Below the pieces are notes generated by a model. That model was not told the DNA's origin, searched no databases, and was given only the letters and a program-made list of their open reading frames with translations. The translations under genes and the position numbers were made by a program. A stretch of 64,000 nt of DNA from Porpolomopsis calyptriformis (lineage: Eukaryota; Basidiomycota; Agaricomycetes; Agaricales; Hygrophoraceae). The DNA lies in contig OX621165.1 of assembly GCA_951640195.1 (NCBI GenBank), positions 124,001 through 188,000 of the forward strand. Reading direction: 5' to 3'. Positions 54,613-64,000 of the stretch are shown piece after piece. Numbering within the stretch: position 1 is the stretch's first letter; every line of letters starts with the position of its first letter.

Positions 54613-56061
54613 TCACAACGTGAACCCGATATCCTCCCATTTAAGGAGGGCTTTGAGTATCGCGATCGTTTCATGCTCGAATGTTCGGTAATTCCGTTGA
54701 GCATCCGTAAACTTTTGCGACATAAATCCTGCTGGTCTGCAGGTTTGCCAGGTAGGACCTTGTCCATACATTGCGCCGACGCCATGTATTGAGGCATCGC
54801 AGATGACCCATATGGGTTCATCTTTCTTGTGACGTATCAGCACTAGTATAGGTGTTGAGCAGCATATCTGCTTTATCGTTTCAAAGCATTTATCGTGGAT
54901 TGGTCTCCACGTGAACGGTTGCCCATTTGCTGTCATGGCTGCTAACGGCCCTGTATAACTTGAGATATCTGGCAGGAAATGCGCCAGATATTGCACGAGT
55001 CCTATAAATTTCTGGACATCATTGTAATTGCGTGGCTGTTGCCAATCGCGTATTCTTGCCATTTTATCGGCGTCTGCGTGTAGCCCTTTGTCATCTATCT
55101 TATGACCTAGACAGTCGATCACATCGGCGTACAGTTCGCACTTCTCCTCTTGGAGGTAGAACTTGTATTCTCATAGTTTACCAAACATGAGACCCAAGTG
55201 TTTTTCGTGCTCCGAGATGGAAGCACTATAGACGAATAGATCGTCGAGATAGGCATGCATGAATATGCCAATAAAGTCTTGAAAGATCATTGTCATTACC
55301 CGCTGAAATGTAGTAGGTGCGTTGCAGTCTCCTATCTGCATTGTATGGCTCACGTAGGTGCCATATATAGTTGCAAACACACTTTTATGCATGTCTTCAG
55401 GTACTGTCCGTACCTGCTCATAAGCATCTGATAGGTCGATTTTTGACCTTATTGTTCCGCCGGCCACATCATATCTGATCTGGTCTTGGTCAGGAAAGGG
55501 CATAACGTCCTTCAAAGTATTGTCATTGCATTTACGACAATCAATTGGCATCCGTAGAGTGCCATTCTTCTTTGGAATGCACAGCATCGGAGCTGCTTGA
55601 TTGGTTTGCACCGATTCCCACCATCCAGCGTGCGTGTACCACACGATCTTCGCTATAAGCTGAGGCTTTAGCAAGTCTGGACATCTTGGAAGGTAATAAT
55701 TGTACTTCTTATCTTCATCGATAAGAGGTATGTGGTGATTGACACCACGTACCAGAGGTAATTCCTCGGGTACTCTGTGCATGATATCTTGGCATGCTTC
55801 GATCCATTTGGTTCGAAGGCAAGGTCTGTCCTCATGTGTTAGGGACATTTCGGTCCTTTCGTTCGGTTGAACAATTTGAGCTACACTCAGTAGCATCTTT
55901 TCATTAGACCTGGTAGGGGTACTCTCTTTTATTTTCTTTGTGTTCGTGTCTGAACACCTTTTTCTTGAAAACTCCTCGACAAACTCTTTTGGTTTGTCTG
56001 TTTCTATGACGTCCTGTCTGGACGTCTTCCCTGCAGAACCTTTTGGTTCTGCGTCTGCTAG
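54613..56061 (-). pseudogene. pol: Gypsy G: reverse transcriptase and RNase H
   Basis: RT open for 241 codons: PAPMLCIPKK-like AAPMLCIPKKNGTLRMPID, IRSKIDLSDAYEQVRTVPED, ATIYGTYVSHTMQIGDCNAP, active site FMHAYLDDLFVYS (55245, intact YLDD). After TGA 55171: DCLGHKIDDKGLHADADKM and RNYNDVQKFIGLVQYLAHFL. RNase H: IWVICDASIHGVGAMYGQ (54800) and TFEHETIAILKAL. A frameshift near 54640 moves RNase H into the next frame. This is a different gypsy clade from A, B, C and E. Confidence 0.9.
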
Positions 56062-56889
56062 TCATTCAGCAGACCTTTGTTCAGTTCGTTGCAGCGACTG
56101 TCTGCGCACGATTTCATCATTTTCCTCCCCTTCAGTTAGAGCGGGAGCGGCTACCCTGCAGACCATTATTTGGTTCGCGCTAGGCTCTAGCGTAATTTCG
56201 AATTCATGCATGAATCCGATGCCAATTATAGCATCGAATCTGTCAATATTTACAATATCGAAATAGTATTTCTTAGCAATACTTTTGTATCGCATGGGAC
56301 AGTAAGTACCATAGTTAATCCACGATCTGCTACCGCAGCATCCTAGTTGGATCAGAACAGGGTCCTTCAACTGATATATCTTCAATTTTGCAACTCTCAC
56401 AAATTCTGGGCTAATGGCATCAGAAGTGCTGCCTGTATCGAACATTACAATGGCTACGAGGCCGTTTAATTCCATGCGAGCCACTAAAGGCCTTACTTTT
56501 GTGTTCAGTTTCGCTGGGCAGTCCTGCTGTCTGCTGGACTTATGAATCCATGGTTTGGGTTGAGTGTCCTCTTTGAACACTTGTTCATCGTTTATAGATG
56601 CTATCAATTCACAAGTATGGTTACTTGTTTCTCAGATTGAACGTATCTGTTCATTGACAATGTTATTGTCGTCTTCCTCTTGTGAGTACTCCTCATACTC
56701 ATCATATTCTTGGAGGTGATACTCTTCACCTTGTGATGTATACTGCAATCCTTGTAAAGGATTGTCCTCTTCTTCCTCAACTATGATTCTGTAGTTGTGG
56801 TGAGGCTTGTCTGCCTCTTGGTCGTTCTCGTCGATAGCGTCTTCTGCTACCGTTTTGAATGCATCCTCCCCTTCTTGGATTGCTGCCAT
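56062..56889 (-). pseudogene. Gypsy G: linker and protease
   Basis: Continues the gag frame after TGA 56890: an acidic linker (QEYDEYEEYSQEEDDN), TGA 56632, then a retropepsin with IVMFDTGSTSDAISPEFVRV (56450, intact DTG) and DAIIGIGFMHEFEITLEP (56230), the IIG-M closing block. Ends at TGA 56062. All three stops are TGA in one uninterrupted frame, so gag-protease was probably one polyprotein. Confidence 0.87.
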
Positions 56890-59145
56890 TCAGGGCTTCC
56901 CAAAATTGGGACATTTCGGATTGGTCGCATAATGGCCAAATTTGCCACATGTGTAGCATTTCACACTAGACGATCCCGTCTGGTTCCTATTATGTGCTGG
57001 TGCCTGCGGCGTCAGTTTACTTCCAGAACTGCTAGGTCTATTTGGCAGTAGTCTGTAAGGCTGACGGTTGTCAGTTGGTCTATATGGTTGGTATGGACCT
57101 CTTTTGTTAGCGTACTTATTGTACGCTGGCTTCGAGTATGATGGCGTCTCTTTATTCGTCGTCTGATTTGTTGGCGGCCGCATATTCGCGGTTGCTTTTG
57201 GCTGACTGGTTACTCCAGATGTCGCCTTGCGTCGCTCATCGTAGCGATACTTTATTTGAATGCTCTCTTCAACATGTTGAGCAACTTTGAGGATCATCTC
57301 AAGTGATGAGGTTTCAGTGGTAACGCCTTTCTGGACAACTGCGTCAGTTATCCTTGCAGGTAGACCCAATAGCAATTGGGTTTTAAACATATACGAGTCA
57401 GGCTCATGTATCATATGACCTGCATACCTCTCAAGGTCGTAGAAGAATCCTGAGACACCACCTTCTGTGGTGTACTTTCTTGAATAGAATTTCGTCGTAG
57501 CATCCTGTATGGATGCCTCATGAATGAACTGGTTGTACAATCCAGTGATGACCTCTTTAAATGTCTGTCGGCGTTTCTGCCTAGACATGCTGTTGACATT
57601 GTCATTGAACCATTGTCTTGCTTTGTCCGCAAGATAAATAGCTGTTAAAGCAATACGCTCTGGCTCAGCATTAGGTCCAGCGTAGTTGGACAATTTCAAC
57701 CATCTCAAGAATGATTGAAGCCACCCATCGAATTTCTCGATGTCCTCCTCACCGCTATACTCTTTTGGAGTAGGCAGTTTAGGAGATGAGGTTCGGAGAC
57801 CAGATAGGTTTCCTTTCAGTGGTTTGCCCACTTGTTCATCAATTAATTTATGATATTTACGATGAATATCTCTGAGGTAATCAGAGCATCGATCTTTCCC
57901 CTCATATCTATGAGGTTTACGGCTACGACTTCTGTGTCATTTTGTTGTTTTTGACATCTGTTTAGACATTCTCTTACTACCATGTCTGGTAGCATCGGAT
58001 GGTCGATTCCTTGACTGGTCACTTCTAGTGTCTGTCGTTTCACTACAATCGGACTCATCATCAGAAGATGATCCTTGATCTGGGTCATCTGAATCACCAT
58101 TGTCTGACTGGTGATACCGCCTTCTATCTGAGGGCGGCCTGCGGTCTCATTTGGACTGCTCGTTTTGTCCTTCTGCCTATAAATCTATGGTTTCTCCAGA
58201 AGCGTCGAAGGCGATGCCTTGATCATCCAGGCCCGATCTTCCAGTTTCATGGATGTCGCCATTTCTCAATCTTTGGATGGCCACTCTATCCTTGAGTGTG
58301 AATGTTACCGGTCTCAAGGCCGCTTCGTTTTCTTGTTCGAATGATCTGTTCCGGTCGTTCTTTTTCTTACTTCCATGTCGATGTTTATCGACTCGATCAG
58401 CCGCGGCTCGCCATCTCTGATAGATGGAGCTCGCCTCGTCTTCTTGTCAAGGATGGCGAAGCTCAGCTTCCGCTTGTTGCAGAAGTTCATCTTCCTCATC
58501 CCTATCTGGACAAATGGTTGTATCCGTCTTATTTCAATAGGTGTTGTCGCTATTCTTACGCACCATAACCTTGTTAAGGTTGTTGGCTAGCCTCATGAAT
58601 TCATCACAACTAATTCCGCCTGTTCTCGTCTAAATGAGTGCATTGACCCTATCAACTATGTCGGAGAGCATCTTGCTCGGTGCCTCGCAGTTCTGTGGGT
58701 GCTTTTCTTTTTGTCTCTTAGTACGTGTCACAGTTGACATCTGACTGGGTGTGGGCGACAGGTCTCATCACTCATATTGATCATCTATTTCATCACACTG
58801 TAATAGATTTAACATTTGATGAATGTATTCTCGTTCATTCAGGTTTCATGACAAGGAAGGGACTACTGTCCTCGTTTAACCCTCAGTGAGGGTGTGTATT
58901 AACGTATCGAGCGTTGGGTCGATTGTCATACTTACACGCTGACTTGTCGTTGGCGACAACTCCTCTCTTTCCGTAAGTTGGGAACTGCCATCATCTAAGT
59001 TGGTACGATGTCTTCGTTCACTCTGGGGTGAATTTACGGCTGACGCTGGCCATCTTTGGGTGTCACTGAGGTCGTGACGTGGCATGCCAGAATCAGCAAC
59101 GGCGCTCATCTGCGCCATTCGTCTGCGCTGTTCCTGGGTTGTCAT
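56890..59145 (-). pseudogene. gag: Gypsy G: long gag
   Basis: From ATG 59145 (MTTQEQRRRMAQMSAVADSG) the frame(s) run through a charged, low-complexity N-terminal region with several breaks (to about 57900; SDDPDQGSSSDDESDCSETT, RNRPSDATRHGSKRMSK), then a well-kept Gag core from 57831 (KEYSGEEDIEKFDGWLQSFL, ARQWFNDNVNSMSRQKRRQT, LLLGLPARITDAVVQKGV) and a zinc knuckle CYTCGKFGHYATNPKC (56960-56913, C-x2-C-x4-H-x5-C). At about 750 codons it is longer than a typical gypsy gag. Confidence 0.8.
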
Positions 59146-59312
59146 TGTCAGGCGGTTTGCCTTGCGAGTTGCGTGCCGTTGAGGCCCGCGTGAGTCGAGT
59201 CTTCGTGTGGGTCTTCGTCATTGATGGAGGCTGTGTCGTTGACAGGGAGGCTTTTTCAATCAAAGTTGATTTACACAGATATTCCACAATTTCTTGTGGA
59301 TGTGCAAAAAAG

Positions 59313-59507
59313 TGTAAGGATTGGGGATAAGTTATCACACTTTGCTCAATACCAGGATATGCACAGAACCAATGTATTGGGGCAATCTGGTATAAGCGGG
59401 AGTGGGATGTAAACTTATTGTTTACCTAAGCGTAACCGGTACTTAAGGTATCCGGTACAAATACGTACAAACACAGCACGGTGGCTGTATGTAACATATC
59501 TGTTACA
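59313..59507 (-). repeat. 5' LTR of gypsy G
   Basis: 195 bp, partner of 49783-49977, followed by TSD CCATA. Confidence 0.94.
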
Positions 59508-60900
59508 CCATATGTGTAACACTCAGCTAGCTTCAGAATCTCAGTCAAATTTTTAGTTGCATCACTGACCCTCTAGTCCACCATAGGTATCATTTCAGTC
59601 GAATGGTCCATGCCATGTGTAGTGTTTATACGCTATTAACTAATAGTCTTCTACAGATGGGCAAACTAGCTGATGAACTAGAGGAATCCTTTACAGCAGA
59701 GTAGGTTTTCATTTGAGCTCTAGTCTTATCCATCCTAACATAATACTTTAATGACTTTTTCTCAGAGAAAGATGTGAACACCATGTGTTCCAAAATCTCC
59801 TCCATATCATTCCTAGCCTCGAAGACTATCTCCTGTGAAGTTCTGAGGAAGAAATTCACATGATTGCTAACTTAGCACATCTATATTTTTAGATAGTGGT
59901 TAATGGCTGATGACACTATTATTTTGACTAACACAGGTTCAGAAGGGTGCCTCAAGCACTCAATCTGATGATACAAAGAGTCTTAAATCTGCAGTTGTTG
60001 ATTAGATCACACCTCGAGGTCAGGTCCTGGATCCCCTGTTATTGCACAATGTCAAGGTTAATCATGGGTTCAATCATGATTGCACCAGGGCTCTACTTTG
60101 CCCTGTGGGTCTGGATTGGTCAAACCCTGAGTCCACTAGTTGGTAATTCTCTCCTTGGTGATCACTCAATCTCTCAATGTAGAATCAGGGCAAAGTTACA
60201 CAGTGGTGAAGTTGTGGTCTCAGGTGACTAATGGCCCATCTTTCTCTATCACAGCAATAGCTATAACCCAGAGAATCCATGGATTGGGTTGTTCAGGAGT
60301 GTTCTCTTGGTATCAGTGAGTCAACCCATTATTGCATTTGCATGGATACATTATCACCCTTGAAATTATCAGGCATTTAAGCATATATTTACATCTCTGA
60401 GTTCAGTTGAAAAGGAACTGAAAGTGACGTGTTTAGGCAATGCCCATATCCACAGGATGACTCAGGTAACAGCCCCCTCGATCACATACATCTCCACCCA
60501 GGCACATAGTTCCTTCTAGATTTAATAATGGTGAACATCTGCCAATTCCTCTAACAGGTTTGATTCATGCTTTCATTGTCCCCAGTCTTTTTGCAAACAG
60601 ATACAGTCACAGACTTGGAGCACTTCTACACATCTGTTCTCAAGCTCCTGGAAGACAGTGATGAAAAGGAGGAGGTCACCAAGCTTATGGTCTGGTGGAA
60701 TCGGTTAGAATTTCTCTTTTTCAATCTGTTACACTGATTATTCATGGATCATTAGACAAGTCTTCCTGAACCTCTCATCTGTGTAATGTTACTCCTCAAA
60801 GTACAGCACCTTGGCAAGGATCAGAGCAAAGTGGGCTGTATTGAAGGCCACAGTACTCTGTATTCTGGGAGATGTCCCCAAGCCTAGGGCCACTGTTTGA

Positions 60901-61138
60901 CATTATCTACCCCATTGTATCAAATATATATATTCTTTCTGAATTCTGTTATCCAGAGTGAATGGGCTACCTATATAGGAAGCCTTGCTGTCTTTCCACC
61001 AGAAAGACATCCGCAGGCACATGTTGCACTCCTTATGAGATTCGCACTTCTTCTATTTATTATAATGCATCTGTAGTTTATTATAATAATGAACACTAAA
61101 ATTATTATACTGGTTACAATGTATTATAAAGCCAGTTT
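60901..61138. other. Short gap, no feature
   Basis: AT-rich, with TTATTATAAT-type repeats near 61050-61130. No coding sequence seen. Confidence 0.5.
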
Positions 61139-61243
61139 TGTTGAGATAATCTTTGGGTAAAAGTCATGTTGAGACAAAGTACTAAGATTACATAATACAG
61201 ACAAGACATAGATGTACCAACAAGTGATTGCCTATCCTCAACA
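61139..61243 (-). repeat. 3' LTR of copia H
   Basis: 105 bp, minus-strand TGTTGAGGATAGG...TTATCTCAACA, next to the purine tract GAGGGGGAG (minus strand, 61244-61253). The other LTR lies beyond the window. Confidence 0.8.
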
Positions 61244-61250
61244 CTCCCCC

Positions 61251-62158
61251 TCAATCACCACATAGTCTGAGTTTCCCTTGAAAGTAGTTGAACTTGGGAG
61301 TTGGTAGGGGCTTAGTGAATATGTCTGTGAGGTTTTCTGTTATTGGCACATAGGTAAGCTCAACTTTCCTCTTTTCTACAGCCTCTCTGATGAAGTGATA
61401 GTGGATGTCAATGTGCTTCAAGTGGGTGTGAAACTTGTTGTTTTTGGTGAGGGTGATGGCCCCTTGGTTGTCAGAGTACAGGATGGTCAGGTCCATAAAT
61501 TTTGAGACAAGTTCTCCAATGAATTCTCGCACCCACAGCACCTCCTTCAGGGTATGTGTCTGCACGATATACTCTGACTCCATACTCAATAGTGCAATGA
61601 TTGGTTGCTTTTTTGAGCTCCATGTCACTGTTCTATTTCCCATCTGCATTGCATATCTGGAGATCAAGTGGTGATCCAATTGCGATACCCAGTCTGCATC
61701 TGTGTAGACGACAGGATCTGACTTCTCTCCTTTGGTGAGTACTAACCACAAATCCTTTGTCGTGTTCAGGTAGCTCATCAACCACTTTAGGGCTTCCCAA
61801 TGAGCCTTTCCTGCATTCTGAATGAATTGGGCTAGCTGCCTAACTTGAAAGATTGCGTCCAGTCACGATATCATCACTAGCTAGAGCACATAGCCTACAG
61901 CTTCTGCATATGGTATACTGCACATTTCATTCACTTGATGTAGTGTGATAGATGACTAGTTGGAAGATAGGATTTGCCCAGGGAGGTCAGGTAGGACCAT
62001 GGGTTTGGTATTATCAATGCCAAACTCTTTGGCTATAGCTTCTATATAAGCACATTGATTGATAGAGATGGACCTTGTCATTCTGTCCCATTTGATTTTG
62101 AACCCTAGGAACTAGTGGATCTCACCCATGTCTACAAGTTCGAAATGGCCACTAAGGC
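61251..62158 (-). pseudogene. pol: Copia H: RT end and RNase H
   Basis: After D5 (reading leftwards): RMTRSISINQCAYIEAIAKE, PYAEAVGYVL with stops, then a 176-codon open RNase H with DPVVYTDADWVSQLDHHLIS (61690), MESEYIVQTHTLKEVLWV, LYSDNQGAITLTKNNKFHTH and ITENLTDIFTKPLPTPKF, ending CGD TGA 61251. RNase H appears intact while the RT just upstream carries TAG/TAA/TGA stops. Confidence 0.85.
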
Positions 62159-62374
62159 CTCGCTGTCACAACTGTAGTTGCAAGTCTTTTCGTCAATCAC
62201 AAGGCAGGCCTTGGAGCTTAATAAGTCTAGTAGGATGTAGAAGAAAGTCCTGACGGGGATGTCCTCGTAGAGGGTGATGATTCCTCCTGAGTTAAGTTTT
62301 ACTTCTACAAAGAAGTTGTTCTGCAAGTTAAATCTGTTGCGTGCCTCTGCTGAGAGTTTAGGGAATATGGGCAT
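62132..62374 (-). CDS. D5 terminus-crossing frame
   Basis: ATG 62374 (MPIFPKLSAEARNRF), open to the D5 end at 62164 and on into copia H until 62132. E to G and G to R changes mark this copy. TATATAAA (minus strand) lies near 62519. Confidence 0.48.
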   Translation of the reverse strand: MPIFPKLSAEARNRFNLQNNFFVEVKLNSGGIITLYEDIPVRTFFYILLDLLSSKACLVIDEKTCNYSCDSEALVAISNL

Positions 62375-63871
62375 GAACGATTGGCTCAGTAGTTATGGGT
62401 TTATGTTTCTCTTTCCTTGTTCTGATGGAAAAGAAGTCTGATGATTCTGATTGCGTTCGTGCTACTACAAGTAATCTCACAGGAGGACGAAGTGATGATC
62501 CGCTTCGCCCTCAGGGTTTATATAGTATTTCTAAAGTAGGAGTCATTATGAGTCAGCCTCCACAGTCACCCCATTTTCTATTGTTCACAGCCTCCGATTA
62601 AGGTTTGCTATTGTTCCTAGTCATCCTGCAGAAGGCTGTGTGCTTCTGATGACTCAATTCTATAGGGCATAGCCTTCCGCAGATTGAGGCTGTGTTATCT
62701 CATGACTGATTTCTATTGTTCTTCTGGTTATGAGATCGCCGTTGTTTCTATCTCTTGCCCGGCGTAGCGGGTTTCTCTTCTTTGACTGAGGAACCTCCTT
62801 TTGGTCTTCCCTTTGTGTCTGAGCATATAAAAGGTGTGGGGTTGTATCCCTACACTTCAGTTCAATCCTTGTCAATCATCATGACTCCTTCCCACCAAGG
62901 CCACTACATCCGATTCTTCAAGCAGTCTGGAGTGGTGCACCGCACTGCTCCTGTCTTTCTCAATTGCGATTCTTTCCACTACTACCTTCAGCGCACCCCC
63001 TCCGATGCTGACCTCTGCTGGTCCTCCTTCTCTTGTTTTGCTTGCGGTGGCAAGCATAAGGTCAGAAAGTGTCCGTATGTTCGCTGGCCAATCCAGCATG
63101 TTTGTGGCTTGATGGAGGATCCGCTTGGTATGTGTCTTGTTTTGTCTTTGTTAGTCTATGTTTGTTGCTAATAGGCTTTCCTTCTTTTTAGCTTGGGATG
63201 ACGACGCCCCTCCCCCTACTTCCCAGCTCCCTTTGGAGGAGCAGGTTAATTGGGGGTCCGACAAGTGGGCTGACTCTCTTCCTTCTGTCAAGAAGGAGGC
63301 AGTTGACTGGGCTGCCAGTCCCCCTTTCCGTCCTTGGACCCCTGGTCCATTGAGTGTTTTGTCTAGTGGTAATGCTCTCAACTCTCTCGGTCTCTTCGTA
63401 GTTGCTGATTTCTTTGCCTTTTTTAGTCGAAGATTTGTCGTTGTCGTTGACTAATGTCAACGTCAAGATCGAGGAGGAAGAAGTTCCTCCCAGTTTGTTG
63501 TGGAGTCCCACCAACGATTGGTTGGGTGAGGAAGCGAGAAAGATAGCGATGGGTTTTGTTGAAGGGAAGGCTGCCGAGTTGCAGGCCTCCAGTGGTGACA
63601 CCAATGGGGCAATTTACTGGGGTAATAAGTTGGCCGCATTAGATGGTCAAGTAGTCTCGAGTTTCGTAGAGTTCTTGAGGGACAGTATGGTGCAAGAGAT
63701 TGCCAAGATGGACTAGTTTAGATAGTTAGTCGGACATGGACTCCCCCTCTTTGTACAAATAGTTTCCGCTGCCAATAAAGACAGCCCCCCTTCCAAAGAG
63801 AACAGGCAAAGAAAAGAAAAGAATCAAGAAAAGAGAGGAATTTTAAGAGAGTGAATGCCAATTTCATGACA
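62164..63871 (+). mobile_element. Element D copy 5 (1,708 bp)
   Basis: TGTCACAACTG...TTTCATGACA with TSD CTCGC (62159-62163 and 63872-63876) in the RT of copia H. Both genes are open. Confidence 0.95.
62881..63716 (+). CDS. D5 spliced gene, 237-aa Cys/His protein
   Basis: Exons 62881-63127, 63192-63368 and 63427-63716 (247, 177 and 290 nt) with introns of 64 and 58 bp. The donors are GTATG and GTAAT, different from D1-D3, while exon lengths and frames are unchanged. Introns vary in sequence and length among copies while exons do not, as expected of a selected coding gene. The motif CFACGGKHKVRKC is intact. Exon 3 ends KMD rather than KTD. TATAAAA lies at about 62826 and AATAAA at about 63774. 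Confidence 0.74.
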
Positions 63872-63876
63872 CTCGC

Positions 63877-64000
63877 TGGAATTCATTTACTGCTAGGGTG
63901 GATGATCTAGCTATAGCTATATTGTCTATAGCTACTGTGACAATAACCTTGCTACCAAGTTCACATTTGAAGAATACAGAGTGGTCAATGCTTGACCAGT
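63877..64000 (-). pseudogene. pol: Copia H: RT fragment at the window edge
   Basis: Minus-strand SIDHSVFFKC and VTVAIDNIAIARS, the RT palm where copia I has VAVATDDIAIAG, so one catalytic Asp reads Asn. Continues past the window end. Confidence 0.8.

Larger units (their letters stand above)
49783..59507 (-). mobile_element. Gypsy G, 9.7-kb element with a large third ORF
   Basis: Perfect TSD CCATA (49778-49782 and 59508-59512), 195-bp LTRs that differ at only a few bases, and no nested insertions. It is therefore one of the younger elements. Minus strand: a long gag (59145-56890), protease, RT-RNase H, integrase, then a 705-codon frame (52403-50286) between pol and the 3' LTR. There is no chromodomain. 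At least eight of about nine in-frame stops in gag-pol are TGA. Confidence 0.95.
49691..60900 (+). pseudogene. DUF6698-like gene relic, interrupted by gypsy G
   Basis: Spliced plus-strand gene with exons of about 49691-49784 (MVNHSFPQTPPTNYDL...LGPRKKPY), 59657-59700 (MGKLADELEESF), 59766-59870 (ERCEHHVFQNLLHIIPSLED), 59937-60309 (DDTKSLKSAVVD, ITPRGQVLDPLLLHNVKV, RALLCPVGLDW, SGEVVVSG), about 60371-60468 (AFKHIFTSLSS), about 60590-60704 (TDTVTDLEHFYTSVLKLLED, LMVWWNR) and 60755-60900. I recognise the layout of the DUF6698 proteins expanded in Agaricomycetes. Function unknown. G (49783-59507) entered at the exon 1 donor. Stops (for example VVD TAG ITPRG) show it is dead. Confidence 0.68.
61139..64000 (-). 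mobile_element. Copia H, 3' part (continues past the window), host of D5
   Basis: Minus-strand copia element related to I by protein but with a different LTR. RT and RNase H segments are colinear with I 47770-48812. D5 is inserted in the RT at CTCGC. The 5' portion is outside the window. Confidence 0.85.

Overview
The window looks like a transposon graveyard in the genome of a basidiomycete fungus (probably an Agaricomycete). Evidence: short GT-AG introns of about 50-65 bp, chromodomain-bearing Ty3/gypsy elements, and a relic gene resembling the DUF6698 family that is expanded in Agaricomycetes. The genus cannot be told. No rRNA, tRNA or CRISPR array was seen, and no clearly intact host gene. 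Almost all sequence is LTR retrotransposon, and most boundaries can be fixed to the base from target-site duplications (TSDs). Family letters A-L are local labels.

Layout. A gypsy element A (1-1980 and 32321-about 33080) is split by a deletion derivative L (1986-32315, TSD AAGGT). L is split by gypsy B (3151-31432, TSD GCTAG). B is split by three insertions: solo LTR F (4948-7253, TSD CTTTG), gypsy E (7525-18151, TSD CCGG) and gypsy C (20117-28299, TSD CTTTT). F carries element D copy 1 and E carries D copy 2. C carries solo LTRs K and J1 plus a foreign gag segment. The deepest path is A > L > B > E > D2, five layers. From 33081 to 41600 lies AT-rich, gene-poor DNA with relics of two spliced genes and D3. 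Solo LTR J2 (41601-48973) contains D4 and a copia element I (43850-48931), which itself contains J3. A DUF6698-like relic (49691-60900) is split by a 9.7-kb gypsy G (49783-59507, minus strand). The right edge holds the 3' part of a copia element H with D5 inside it.

The most striking item is element D: five copies of about 1.71 kb, each with TGTCA...TGACA ends and a perfect but different 5-bp TSD. Each has no gag or pol but carries a complete-looking small gene: TATA box, ATG, three exons, two short introns and an AATAAA signal, predicting a 237-aa protein with a Cys/His cluster. Four of the five spliced frames are open. A divergent promoter drives a second frame of about 70 codons that stays open through the element terminus in all five copies. 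D looks like a very long LTR that encodes protein on both strands. Its parent element is not in the window.

The wider theme is accessory genes on retrotransposons. E carries an antisense four-exon gene whose cysteine spacing fits a fungal Zn2Cys6 cluster. G carries a 705-codon third frame downstream of pol with its own TATA box. B has a decayed extra frame in the same place, and C has a long tail after its chromodomain. Most elements are dead. In E and G nearly all in-frame stops are TGA, often where arginine is expected, as CGA to TGA decay at CpG would produce. Several LTR families share TGACTCA, GATAAG and AACAATG motifs.
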